A stretch of 16,435 nucleotides of DNA from Minisyncoccota bacterium (GTDB lineage: Bacteria; Patescibacteriota; Minisyncoccia; Moranbacterales; GCA-2747515): NCBI GenBank assembly GCA_938044295.1, contig CALIRC010000082.1, positions 1-16,435 on the forward strand, in the 5' to 3' direction. Shown here one piece after another: positions 6,813 to 12,737 of the stretch (within the stretch, counting starts at the first letter, position 1; every line of letters begins with the position of its first letter). The notes beneath the pieces were generated by a model that made no database searches, was not told the DNA's origin, and worked only from the letters and a program-made list of their open reading frames with translations. The position numbers were made by a program, and so were the translations under genes.

Positions 6813-6841
6813 GAAATAATAAGAAGCAAATAAAGAACGTG

Positions 6842-7237
6842 ATGATATTCCGATATACAATCTTATACGTAGATAACGTGCAAAAATCGATGGATTTTTA
6901 TAAAAATGCCTTCGGATGTGAAATCCGCATGTTACATGAAGGCGGTGATTATGGAGAGCTAGTAACAGGAGAAACCAAATTAGCTTTCTCATCGACTGAG
7001 CTCATGAAGCAACTGGGCAAATCACCACAAAAACCTGACAGCACTAAACCAACATTTGAGATCGCATTTGAAGTCGATGACGTACAAGCTGTCTATGACG
7101 CAGCGATCGCCGCAGGCGCATCTCCAGTGCAAGAAGTACGAGAAGAATCTTGGGGACAAACCACCTCATACGTCAGTGATCCAAATGGATATTTAATCGA
7201 AATATGCTCAGCCATCCGATCAACTACAAACAGCTAG
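6842..7237 (+). CDS. VOC-superfamily (glyoxalase/bleomycin-resistance fold) protein
   Basis: This 131-residue protein has the two-module VOC pattern. Module 1 starts with YTILYVDNVQKSMDFYKNAF (5-24); module 2 has FEIAFEVDDVQAVYDAAIAA (72-91) and ends with the signature SDPNGYLIEICSA (112-124), where Glu120 is a usual metal ligand. The position that is His in glyoxalase I (near residue 6) is Thr, so it is probably not a classical GloA. Members bind metals, sequester antibiotics or act as dioxygenases and epimerases; this one's substrate cannot be read from sequence. I start at ATG 6842; the preceding GTG at 6839 would add one residue. The Shine-Dalgarno sequence is weak or absent. Confidence 0.85.
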   Translation: MIFRYTILYVDNVQKSMDFYKNAFGCEIRMLHEGGDYGELVTGETKLAFSSTELMKQLGKSPQKPDSTKPTFEIAFEVDDVQAVYDAAIAAGASPVQEVREESWGQTTSYVSDPNGYLIEICSAIRSTTNS

Positions 7238-7276
7238 GAGTCTATCCACTTTTGTCAACCAATCACATTAATCGTC

Positions 7277-7293
7277 CAAGTTTCAAAAACTTG
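7277..7293. other. Short hairpin between convergent genes
   Basis: CAAGTTT-CAA-AAACTTG is a perfect seven-pair stem 40 bp after the VOC stop. No T tract follows on either strand, so it is not a standard intrinsic terminator. A second imperfect stem (CAG-GAGA with TCTC-CTG, about 7308-7332) follows. The stretch between the two convergent genes holds nothing else I can name. Confidence 0.35.
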
Positions 7294-7421
7294 AAAAAGA
7301 AAGTTCCACAGAGAGAGATTATTTCTCACTGTACTTCAATGTAAACATATAGCACAGGATTAAAATAATTGGAGCAAGCAACAGTAATCTATTCTTTGGG
7401 TATAAACAATAAAAATAAACG

Positions 7422-7655
7422 CTATTCTTTTCCTGTCGAAGTTGACTGCGATTTACGAGAATTGTGACTAGCTAAAGCATCTACCAAACGCATCAAATAA
7501 TACTCATTCATGCTATTAGATTCTTCAACTATACCTTTGAAAACGCTTAGAATTTCATTCTTATTATCTACTAAAATACTTCCATCATCGTGTAGCAATG
7601 TCAGTGCATCACGAATTTTTTTATTCATTTTTTTACTTCTTGCGATATGATCCAT
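7422..7655 (-). CDS. Small orphan protein
   Basis: This 77-residue soluble, charged protein is not recognised. A basic start (MDHIARSKKMNKKIRDALTL) leads into helices, then a Ser/Thr/Lys-rich C-terminal tail (64-77). The size and basic N terminus would fit a small regulator or antitoxin-like protein, but no diagnostic motif is present. The ATG at 7655 is preceded by a GAGAG that could act as a weak Shine-Dalgarno sequence; the Met at residue 10 is an alternative start. It lies 66 bp after the YdcF-like gene on the same strand and is convergent with the VOC gene. Confidence 0.5.
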   Translation of the reverse strand: MDHIARSKKMNKKIRDALTLLHDDGSILVDNKNEILSVFKGIVEESNSMNEYYLMRLVDALASHNSRKSQSTSTGKE

Positions 7656-7721
7656 CTACTACTCTCAACAGTTTCAATTTCAGCTAAAGAAAAAGTAGTT
7701 GTTCATATGTCTGAATAATTT

Positions 7722-8387
7722 TTATGATATAAGGTGTTTATTGTAACCAGCTCTTACTAAATTTTCAAAAGATTCCAACACATCCTTCGGCACATCCATT
7801 TCAATCTGGAATCCCCACGCAGGATATTTTACGATTCTCTCAAAGTCACCCACCATGATATTGATAATCTTTTCTTGCTCTTCTTCGCTTTTGGAGAAGA
7901 GATACTCTTCAATATCTAACTGAGGTGATGTCACAAAGATTTCAGTATCATCATCTTCCCACTGCTTTTTGAATGTGGCATATGTCCGTTTTCCCATGTA
8001 TGGTTTTTGGACAAGTATCATACTTTTTGGGAGAAGATTCCGCTCCTGTAATAACGCATAAGTGAGTGTGATATTCTCACCTGTGTTTGTTGCCTTATTT
8101 TCGATGAGGATATCTCCTTGTGGCACATCAAGTCTTACAGCCTCATCCCTGAATGCTTCCGCTTCTGTCGCATTCCACACAGTACTAAGAAAGTCATCAT
8201 CATGTGCAACTCCACCAGAGAATACAATCTTTGGAGCCAAATCTTGATGATATAGCTCAGCACATCGTGAGGCAGTTAGGATATCTATTGAACCTAGCCC
8301 AAAAATGATGTCCACCTTGATCAAAGCGTCATCTAATCTATGAAAATCCCATATTCTTTTCACATGTTTTTGTAATTCATTTATCAT
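7722..8387 (-). CDS. YdcF/DUF218 family protein
   Basis: This 221-residue cytoplasmic protein has no signal peptide or membrane helix and resembles the soluble E. coli YdcF branch of DUF218 (PF02698). Visible motifs are VDIIFGLGSID (25-35), an IVFSGG strand-turn (54-59), the acidic ENKATNTGENI loop (96-106), and VQKPYMGKRTYATFKKQW (126-143). Together they line the Rossmann-like active pocket. E. coli YdcF has been reported to bind S-adenosylmethionine; other DUF218 proteins act in envelope or vancomycin-tolerance functions, so the reaction here is undefined. It starts seven bases after the stop of the TauE/SafE gene with no Shine-Dalgarno sequence, consistent with translational coupling in a two-gene operon. 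Confidence 0.88.
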   Translation of the reverse strand: MINELQKHVKRIWDFHRLDDALIKVDIIFGLGSIDILTASRCAELYHQDLAPKIVFSGGVAHDDDFLSTVWNATEAEAFRDEAVRLDVPQGDILIENKATNTGENITLTYALLQERNLLPKSMILVQKPYMGKRTYATFKKQWEDDDTEIFVTSPQLDIEEYLFSKSEEEQEKIINIMVGDFERIVKYPAWGFQIEMDVPKDVLESFENLVRAGYNKHLIS

Positions 8388-8394
8388 ATATTAT

Positions 8395-9135
8395 CTACAA
8401 AAAAATTAATCGCAGTGCCAGGAGTACTATCGCAAAAAGTGTAATCCACCTCAACCACTCGTTTCCAAGCTTGATAATATACTTCGTTGAGATCCATGTA
8501 CCAAGAAGCATGCCCAAAAAAAATACAATTGCTTTATCCCAGAGTATGATGCCACTAAACGCAAAAACTCCAGTAGCTACAACCGCTTTTACGAGTCCAG
8601 GGATTTTACTGGTACCTTTTGCCTGTAATAGTGTTAAGCCGTAGAAGTAAAGCATCGTATACGACACAAAAATGCCCGTAGCAATTGAGATACTACCAGA
8701 CCAAATAGAAGACAAAAAGTAACATACATGACCAAAAAGAGTGCGATTTTTACTCACTACTTGAACTTCTGTCCCAAGTTTCTTATTGAGTAACGTAAAT
8801 GGGATAAATAGCAAAATCACTAAACCAATAATTTTCTCCAATAACTCTTCACTGAAATGAACGACAAGAAGCGCTCCGATACCAGCGCCTACAGCACCAA
8901 TGATCGACAGTGGCACAACCAAAGACCATTCTATATTCTTGCTTTTAGCATAATCCTTTAATCCACCCAATTGAAATCCAAAAATTCCTACTCGATAGAT
9001 ACCAAGAGTCGCAATTGGAGGTATTCCAAGCGTAAGTAATGCTGCTATTGTAAGTACTGAAACAGTTCCAGAAACAAAACTTCCAATACCTGCACCGACA
9101 AGACCGATAAGAAATACGATGAATAATTCTTGCAT
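8395..9135 (-). CDS. TauE/SafE (TSUP) family membrane transporter
   Basis: This 246-residue integral membrane protein belongs to the PF01925 family. It has seven or eight hydrophobic segments at about residues 4-30, 30-50, 70-92, 99-117, 136-164, 180-197, 200-216 and 228-246. The first shows the family's glycine-rich GLVGAGIGSFVSGTVS pattern, and a second such repeat, GAVGAGIGALLVV, follows at 80-92. The paired half-repeat design is typical. Members move sulfite, sulfoacetate, thiosulfate or other organic anions; the substrate is not predictable here. The ATG at 9135 lacks a Shine-Dalgarno sequence. It is the first gene after the tRNA terminator and is followed within seven bases by the YdcF-like gene. 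Confidence 0.88.
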   Translation of the reverse strand: MQELFIVFLIGLVGAGIGSFVSGTVSVLTIAALLTLGIPPIATLGIYRVGIFGFQLGGLKDYAKSKNIEWSLVVPLSIIGAVGAGIGALLVVHFSEELLEKIIGLVILLFIPFTLLNKKLGTEVQVVSKNRTLFGHVCYFLSSIWSGSISIATGIFVSYTMLYFYGLTLLQAKGTSKIPGLVKAVVATGVFAFSGIILWDKAIVFFLGMLLGTWISTKYIIKLGNEWLRWITLFAIVLLALRLIFL

Positions 9136-9168
9136 ATTTCAATCTTATCATAGGAAGTATCAGGATAT

Positions 9169-9174
9169 ATTATA
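9169..9174 (-). promoter_or_regulatory. Candidate -10 box for the TauE/SafE gene
   Basis: A perfect TATAAT on the minus strand lies 33 bases before the ATG at 9135 and only a few bases after the terminator T tract. The -35 position falls within the terminator hairpin and is not well conserved, so promoter and terminator would overlap. Confidence 0.4.
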
Positions 9175-9177
9175 GTC

Positions 9178-9216
9178 AAAAAACTTTCAGCCAAAGGCTG
9201 ATCAGCCTTTAGCTGG
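9178..9216 (-). terminator. Strong intrinsic terminator of the tRNA-Ser unit
   Basis: An 18-base perfect palindrome, AAAGGCTGATCAGCCTTT (9193-9210), is extended by CAGC/GCTG arms after one mismatch (9188-9191 and 9212-9215). On the minus strand it is followed by AAAG and six T (9178-9183). It lies just past the 56-bp tandem repeats and would end transcripts carrying the tRNA. Confidence 0.8.
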
Positions 9217-9218
9217 CT

Positions 9219-9363
9219 CATCCTGTCGTCATGTGCACAAGGGACAGGATTTACCCTTTCGGGTATAAACTTCTCATCCTGTCGTCATGTGCACAAGGGA
9301 CAGGATTTACCCTTTCGGGTATAAACTTCTCATCCTGTCGTCATGTGCGGAAGGGACAGGATT
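9219..9363 (-). repeat. 56-bp tandem repeat copying the tRNA-Ser 3' end
   Basis: Two identical 56-bp units (9219-9274 and 9275-9330) are followed by a partial third (9331-9363) that runs into the tRNA gene. Each unit carries the 13-base AAGGGACAGGATT (9239-9251, 9295-9307, 9351-9363), which in the tRNA is the 3' half of the T arm plus part of the acceptor, and the same 3' trailer. In RNA sense each full unit contains two hairpins: UACCC-GAAA-GGGUA, and AUCCUGUC with GACAGGAU around 15 bases. The real tRNA 3' end can form the second hairpin too, in competition with its T stem. The layout resembles the distal repeats of the E. coli tyrT operon, which also contain the end of the tRNA. Confidence 0.9.
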
Positions 9364-9434
9364 CGAACCTGCGGTACACTTGCGTATACACTACCTTTCC
9401 AAGGTAGCGCTTTCGACCACTCAGCCACCCTTCC
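9348..9434 (-). tRNA. tRNA-Ser (anticodon GGA)
   Basis: Read on the minus strand, the seven-pair acceptor GGAAGGG/CCCTTCC, the D arm with GGCTGAGTGGTCGAAAGC, the anticodon stem CTACC/GGTAG with loop TTGGAAA, a long class II variable arm and the T arm GCAGG-TTCGAAT-CCTGT are all present. The anticodon GGA reads UCC and UCU. The discriminator base is G (9348), as usual for serine. CCA is not encoded (the next bases are CAC) and must be added. It lies 44 bp after the NTP pyrophosphatase gene on the same strand. Confidence 0.97.
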
Positions 9435-9478
9435 ATTTCTATCACTACATTATACGCACACAAACACAATCAATCAAA

Positions 9479-10042
9479 TCATCTCTCATCGCGCAAAAGA
9501 AATGTTTTAAGTTCTTGAAGTGCAAGAAATCTCTGGCTGATCGTATTTTTCACTGCAAGAGGTAATTGTGCAAATGTCACTTCTTGACCATCTGCAATAA
9601 AAATCGGATCAAAGCCAAAACCAGATCCACCACTCCCACACGGTAAAACAATCTTACCTGAAATATGTCCCTCATGAAAAGAAAAGTGACCGCGATCATC
9701 AGCATATCCGATCATACACGTCACATGTGCGCGATGATTATCATATTTATGCACCAGCTCAGCCACGCCCTGCGAACCTAGGCTATCGAGAAAAAACTTT
9801 ATAAGTGGACCTGGCAGAGATCCAAGCGCTTCAAAAACAACTGAAACATCTTCGACAAAACACGGTCTCCCAACAGCATCATACGCACAAGCAATTTTAT
9901 GTTGTACAACTAAAGCACGATCAAGAGATTGAATTTCTTCAATTGCAATATCGTTGCCAATCACGCGGTACTGATCCAGTATCTCTTGTGCCTCACGTAG
10001 CTTATTTTCATTGCTAGTAATAAAAAGTAACTCATTTTTCAT
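9479..10042 (-). CDS. rdgB: ITPA/RdgB-type (HAM1 family) NTP pyrophosphatase
   Basis: This 187-residue cytoplasmic enzyme is expected to hydrolyse dITP, ITP and XTP to monophosphates and so keep deaminated purines out of nucleic acids. The phosphate-binding loop FITSNENKLREA is at 7-18, the acidic VED at 63-65, LGSLPGPLIKFFLDSL at 73-88 and FGFDPIF at 142-148. The 63-88 segment resembles eukaryotic ITPA (LPGPYIKWFL) more than typical bacterial RdgB (EDSGL..LPG.YSAR). The canonical SHR base-recognition motif is SQR here (169-171), an unusual change. I start at the ATG at 10042; a GTG at 10051 is a possible earlier start. It is downstream of the pcd gene by about 45 bp and just upstream of tRNA-Ser. 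Confidence 0.88.
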   Translation of the reverse strand: MKNELLFITSNENKLREAQEILDQYRVIGNDIAIEEIQSLDRALVVQHKIACAYDAVGRPCFVEDVSVVFEALGSLPGPLIKFFLDSLGSQGVAELVHKYDNHRAHVTCMIGYADDRGHFSFHEGHISGKIVLPCGSGGSGFGFDPIFIADGQEVTFAQLPLAVKNTISQRFLALQELKTFLLRDER

Positions 10043-10087
10043 ATCTTCCACAAAAAAAATTCAACGAAAACAATGCTTCAAAAGCAC

Positions 10088-10336
10088 TTACAGCGCATCT
10101 TCAATAATCGCATCAATCCATGCAGCCATCTCATAGTCCTTTGTAGTAATAGCGTCTTCGCTATGCGTGCGCAGCATCACGCTCACAAACTTATAATCAT
10201 ACAAAAGCAAATCTGGGTGATGATCTTTTTCTTCAGATAACACAGCGACCTGATTAATCAAATCAATCGCGCTGCGATAGTCAGTACATTCAAAATTCTG
10301 CACTAAATAACCCTTTTCCTCTTTCCAATCATGCAT
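10088..10336 (-). CDS. Pterin-4a-carbinolamine dehydratase (PCD/DCoH)
   Basis: This 82-residue protein of the PF01329 family dehydrates 4a-hydroxytetrahydrobiopterin. The signature EKDHHPDLLLYDYKFVSVML is at 36-55, with catalytic His39 and His40, followed by RTHSEDAITTKDYEMAAWID (56-75) with His58. The common N-terminal helix of about 20 residues is missing: the protein begins at the family's conserved Trp (MHDWKEEKGY), so it is a minimal version. Its usual partner, phenylalanine hydroxylase, is not in this window; some bacterial homologues are linked to molybdopterin or other pterin roles. The start ATG at 10336 has no Shine-Dalgarno sequence. It follows pyruvate kinase by 50 bp and precedes the NTP pyrophosphatase. 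Confidence 0.92.
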   Translation of the reverse strand: MHDWKEEKGYLVQNFECTDYRSAIDLINQVAVLSEEKDHHPDLLLYDYKFVSVMLRTHSEDAITTKDYEMAAWIDAIIEDAL

Positions 10337-10386
10337 ATATAAATGTTAAAAAATGAAAACAACTACACAAAATCGCATGATAAAAT

Positions 10387-11838
10387 CTAAACAATACGTG
10401 ATCCTTCAAGTTCAAGCTTCTTCCCTTCTTTTGTTGAACCAAGAATTGATACAACGAGATCACCTTTATGCAACAATCCTTCATCCTGAGCCTGCTCAAT
10501 CATAGCTTCAATACACTCTTCACGCCCTTCTGTACCATCAAAAAGAAACGGTAAAACACCCCACACAAGCGCAAGCTCATTGTATGTTTTCTGGCGATTA
10601 GTAGCGACAAGAATCAAACGCTCAGGACGGTAATGCGAGAGCATCTGCGCTGTATAACCACTCTCAGAAAACATTACAACCGCACGCGCATCCATCGTTC
10701 GCGTAAAAGCATATGCACTACGCGCAACATGAACTTCCTCAGAGTCAAAAGCAAGTGGAAGCTCATGATCTAGATCATCAAAGGGAGAGATTTCTGTCTG
10801 CACTGCAATGCGCGCCATCGTCTCCACAGTTTTTACCGGAAAGGAACCGACAGTCGTCTCCGCGCTAAGCATCACAGCATCTGTATGATCGATAACAGCA
10901 TTGGTCACATCAGCGATCTCAGCACGCGTCGGACGTGGATTGTGCTCCATACTCGCAAGCATCTGCGTTGCCACGATCACAGGTTTTAGCTTGTGGATCG
11001 CCTCTGCAACAATCTTTTTTTGTAGAAGTGTAACCCCTGTAGGATCTGTCTCAATACCCAAATCACCACGTGCAACCATAACAGCATCTACCGCATCAAG
11101 AATACCACTCAGATTCTCAATCGCTTCTTTACGTTCAATCTTTGCAATGATTTTTGGCACATCCGTATCGCGTTGGAGAATTTTCTGCATATAAGAACGT
11201 AAATCATTCACCTCAGAAGCATCGCGGACAAAACTGAGAGCCACATAATCCACATTTTGCTCCAGAGCAAAAGAAAGGTCATCATAATCTTTCGATGTCA
11301 TTGCAGGAAGCGGAATATCTGCATCTGGTATATTGACGCCTTTATTATTCTTGATAATCCCACCAGCCATAACCTCCGTCATCACATGCGTCTCTATATG
11401 ATCCGTGACACGTAAGCGCATAAGTCCATCCTCGATATAAATATCATGTCCCTTTTCAAGTTTCTCAACCATATGAGGACAATCAATAACAATGACTTTA
11501 CCATCTCCCTGTGATTTAGCGATATCTGACTTCTGAGCACTACGATCAAATAATCGCACAACCTCTCCTTTTTGCACCGCAACCGGTTCAGCTATATCAG
11601 TACGAATATGTGGTCCCTGAAAATCAGCGAGAACCGCTACAGATGCGCCAGTGTCACGCGCTGCATCACGCACATTTTGCATTATGTCTCTATGCCAGGC
11701 GTGTTCACCATGTGAAAAATTAAATCGAGCCATATTCAGACCAGCATCGATCATCGAGGTGATTGTAGACTTTTTCTCAGTCGCTGGACCAAGCGTCGCA
11801 ACAATTTTCGTACGTTTCGTTTTGATATTTCCCTCCAT
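10387..11838 (-). CDS. pyk: Pyruvate kinase
   Basis: This 483-residue cytoplasmic enzyme makes pyruvate and ATP from phosphoenolpyruvate and ADP. Clear motifs are KIVATLGPAT (11-20), GLNMARFNFSHG (33-44), KIERKEAIENL (233-243), the RGDLGIE block (257-263), TQMLASM (291-297) and DAVMLSAETTVGSFPVKTVETM (320-341), followed by a C-terminal domain ending GSTKEGKKLELEGSRIV. The potassium-site loop that is DTKGPEIR in K-dependent enzymes is DFQGPHIR (72-79): Thr and Lys are replaced and the deciding Glu is His77, so potassium dependence is doubtful. I start at the ATG at 11838; the frame is open for 40 more codons, but these overlap a likely promoter and lack similarity. There is no Shine-Dalgarno sequence upstream, although GGAGGG occurs just inside the gene. 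It probably heads the pyk-pcd-rdgB-tRNA unit. Confidence 0.95.
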   Translation of the reverse strand: MEGNIKTKRTKIVATLGPATEKKSTITSMIDAGLNMARFNFSHGEHAWHRDIMQNVRDAARDTGASVAVLADFQGPHIRTDIAEPVAVQKGEVVRLFDRSAQKSDIAKSQGDGKVIVIDCPHMVEKLEKGHDIYIEDGLMRLRVTDHIETHVMTEVMAGGIIKNNKGVNIPDADIPLPAMTSKDYDDLSFALEQNVDYVALSFVRDASEVNDLRSYMQKILQRDTDVPKIIAKIERKEAIENLSGILDAVDAVMVARGDLGIETDPTGVTLLQKKIVAEAIHKLKPVIVATQMLASMEHNPRPTRAEIADVTNAVIDHTDAVMLSAETTVGSFPVKTVETMARIAVQTEISPFDDLDHELPLAFDSEEVHVARSAYAFTRTMDARAVVMFSESGYTAQMLSHYRPERLILVATNRQKTYNELALVWGVLPFLFDGTEGREECIEAMIEQAQDEGLLHKGDLVVSILGSTKEGKKLELEGSRIV

Positions 11839-11892
11839 TTTTTTATTGTATTGTTCTAAGAATTCTGACCAGTTGAATGGAGCCACGTTCTC

Positions 11893-11898
11893 ATTATA
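11893..11898 (-). promoter_or_regulatory. Candidate -10 box for pyk
   Basis: A perfect TATAAT on the minus strand lies 54 bases before the pyk ATG. The -35 region, an A-rich run preceded by CCTC, is poor. The remaining bases to 11995 show no terminator for the preceding gene. Confidence 0.4.
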
Positions 11899-11995
11899 AA
11901 CCAAAAGATTTTTTTTGAGGAGGAAAAAACTGTATAACTCACACCACGATAAACACAAAGTAGAGGAATGAAAGAAAACAAAAAATCACAGATAA

Positions 11996-12406
11996 TTAAA
12001 GTGCCTCAGCAATCTCATCAGCAATATGCGCAGGAAGATCTTCACCTGGCGTAGTCACACCAGGATAGCGCCAGGCACTAATAATCTTGACTTTTTTCTT
12101 CGGTGCAAAAATCCCACGCAACTTCTCAGGTACATCAATATCCACGATCTGCTGCAATTCTCCTTTGAGCTGATACATCACCCACACTTCAGCCTTCCAT
12201 TCTTTTGCGCCAGTTTCTTTATTTCTTTTTGTTGATTGTGGTTGCATGACAGCAACCGTTCTCTCGGCAATGCCCTCTTGCGTACGCACAGGCCTACGAA
12301 TGACATTTTTAATGCGTTGCTCACTGAAGCCATAGTATCGCATCTTCATTTTAGCGTGTGACGTCCATGTGTAGAGCTCTGTATCACGAGGTTCTTTACG
12401 ATGCAT
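11996..12406 (-). CDS. Small basic protein, possibly DUF4258/RelE-like fold
   Basis: This 136-residue soluble protein is not firmly recognised. Residues 12-40 (TWTSHAKMKMRYYGFSEQRI, then KNVIRRP) match the opening of DUF4258-type domains, where a His-Ala-x-x-x-Met/Arg helix is followed by a Ser-x-x-x-Ile helix and a Pro turn. Strand-like AEVWVMYQ (72-79), GELQQIVDIDV (82-92) and KVKIISAWRYPG (104-115) follow, giving an alpha-alpha-beta-beta order compatible with a RelE/BrnT-like fold. This is inference; no antitoxin gene accompanies it, and a C-terminal tail (116-136) is unexplained. The ATG at 12406 has no Shine-Dalgarno sequence, and a MITE-like element starts nine bases upstream, so its promoter may have been displaced or supplied by the element. 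Confidence 0.65.
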   Translation of the reverse strand: MHRKEPRDTELYTWTSHAKMKMRYYGFSEQRIKNVIRRPVRTQEGIAERTVAVMQPQSTKRNKETGAKEWKAEVWVMYQLKGELQQIVDIDVPEKLRGIFAPKKKVKIISAWRYPGVTTPGEDLPAHIADEIAEAL

Positions 12407-12415
12407 AGTATTAAT

Positions 12416-12537
12416 GAGGAATTACGCATTTGAGTATAATTTTAGGCAAAATCAAGGCTTTTCACAAGCCATAGTTTAACTATAGTAATGAAAAACGTAG
12501 ATTGTAACAGCTAAGCACACCAAGTGCATAAGTTCCA
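12416..12537. mobile_element. MITE-like element, copy 2 (122 bp)
   Basis: It has the same 122-bp length and organisation as the copy at 652-773, with decayed inverted ends AGGAATTACGCA (12417-12428) and TGCATAAGTTCC (12525-12536). TAAT flanks both sides (12412-12415 and 12538-12541), as a short target duplication. Strongly conserved blocks are the one around TATAATTTTAGGCAAAATCA (12435-12454) and GAAAAACGTAGATT (12490-12503). The core differs: here it is the palindrome ATAGTT-T-AACTAT. Two conserved arms with an exchangeable hairpin core are thus the family pattern. It lies upstream of a minus-strand gene start in the same orientation as copy 1. Confidence 0.75.
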
Positions 12538-12581
12538 TAATTGGAGATATTTACATGTATAAAAGATTATCATAGCTAACC

Positions 12582-12613
12582 AAAAAAAGAAAAACCGCAC
12601 TATTTACATGCGG
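12582..12613 (-). terminator. Intrinsic terminator downstream of htpX
   Basis: On the minus strand CCGCA-N9-TGCGG (12595-12599 and 12609-12613) is followed by TTTTTCTTTTTTT. It lies about 125 bp past the htpX stop, after a structured region, and would end the htpX transcript before the mobile element. Confidence 0.7.
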
Positions 12614-12653
12614 CTTCGAATTCCCACAAAGAGGGAAAAATACAACATAGCAG

Positions 12654-12737
12654 ACAGACTTATCGAGTCTGTTTACGATCTTTTTTGCAGGCAAATTTTT
12701 TCAGTTTATAGCGAAAGCAAAGATCGCAAACAGGATC
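12654..12737 (-). repeat. Long inverted repeat and alternative hairpin in the htpX 3' region
   Basis: Starting at the htpX stop codon, an arm of 21 bases (12717-12737) pairs with 12665-12688, giving about 18 base pairs plus a three-base bulge; the loop is about 28 bases. The distal arm overlaps a second, perfect seven-pair hairpin, ACAGACT-TATCG-AGTCTGT (12654-12672). The two folds cannot form fully together. The terminator lies some 40 bp further on. Confidence 0.6.

Noticed and set aside
7277..7293. Intrinsic terminator between the VOC gene and the 77-residue orphan
   Set aside because: The stem is perfect but no T tract follows on either strand.
9219..9363. CRISPR-like array
   Set aside because: The 56-bp units are contiguous with no unique spacers, number under three, and contain part of the adjacent tRNA.
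9219..9434. Attachment site of an integrated element at tRNA-Ser
   Set aside because: The repeated tRNA end is only 56 bp from the gene and tandem; no integrase or island lies between the copies.
9287..9565. Plus-strand open frame of 92 codons across the tRNA
   Set aside because: It is antisense to tRNA-Ser and its trailer repeats; the GTGFEPAV-type peptide it encodes is a common artefact of translating tRNA genes, and its end overlaps rdgB.
4545..10042. UGA read as glycine (Absconditabacteria/Gracilibacteria code)
   Set aside because: TGA is the natural stop of the sigma-factor gene and of rdgB at family-typical lengths, and the other genes are full length under the standard code.
11839..11958. 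N-terminal extension of pyruvate kinase
   Set aside because: It overlaps a TATAAT box, lacks similarity to the family, and the enzyme begins normally at the ATG at 11838.
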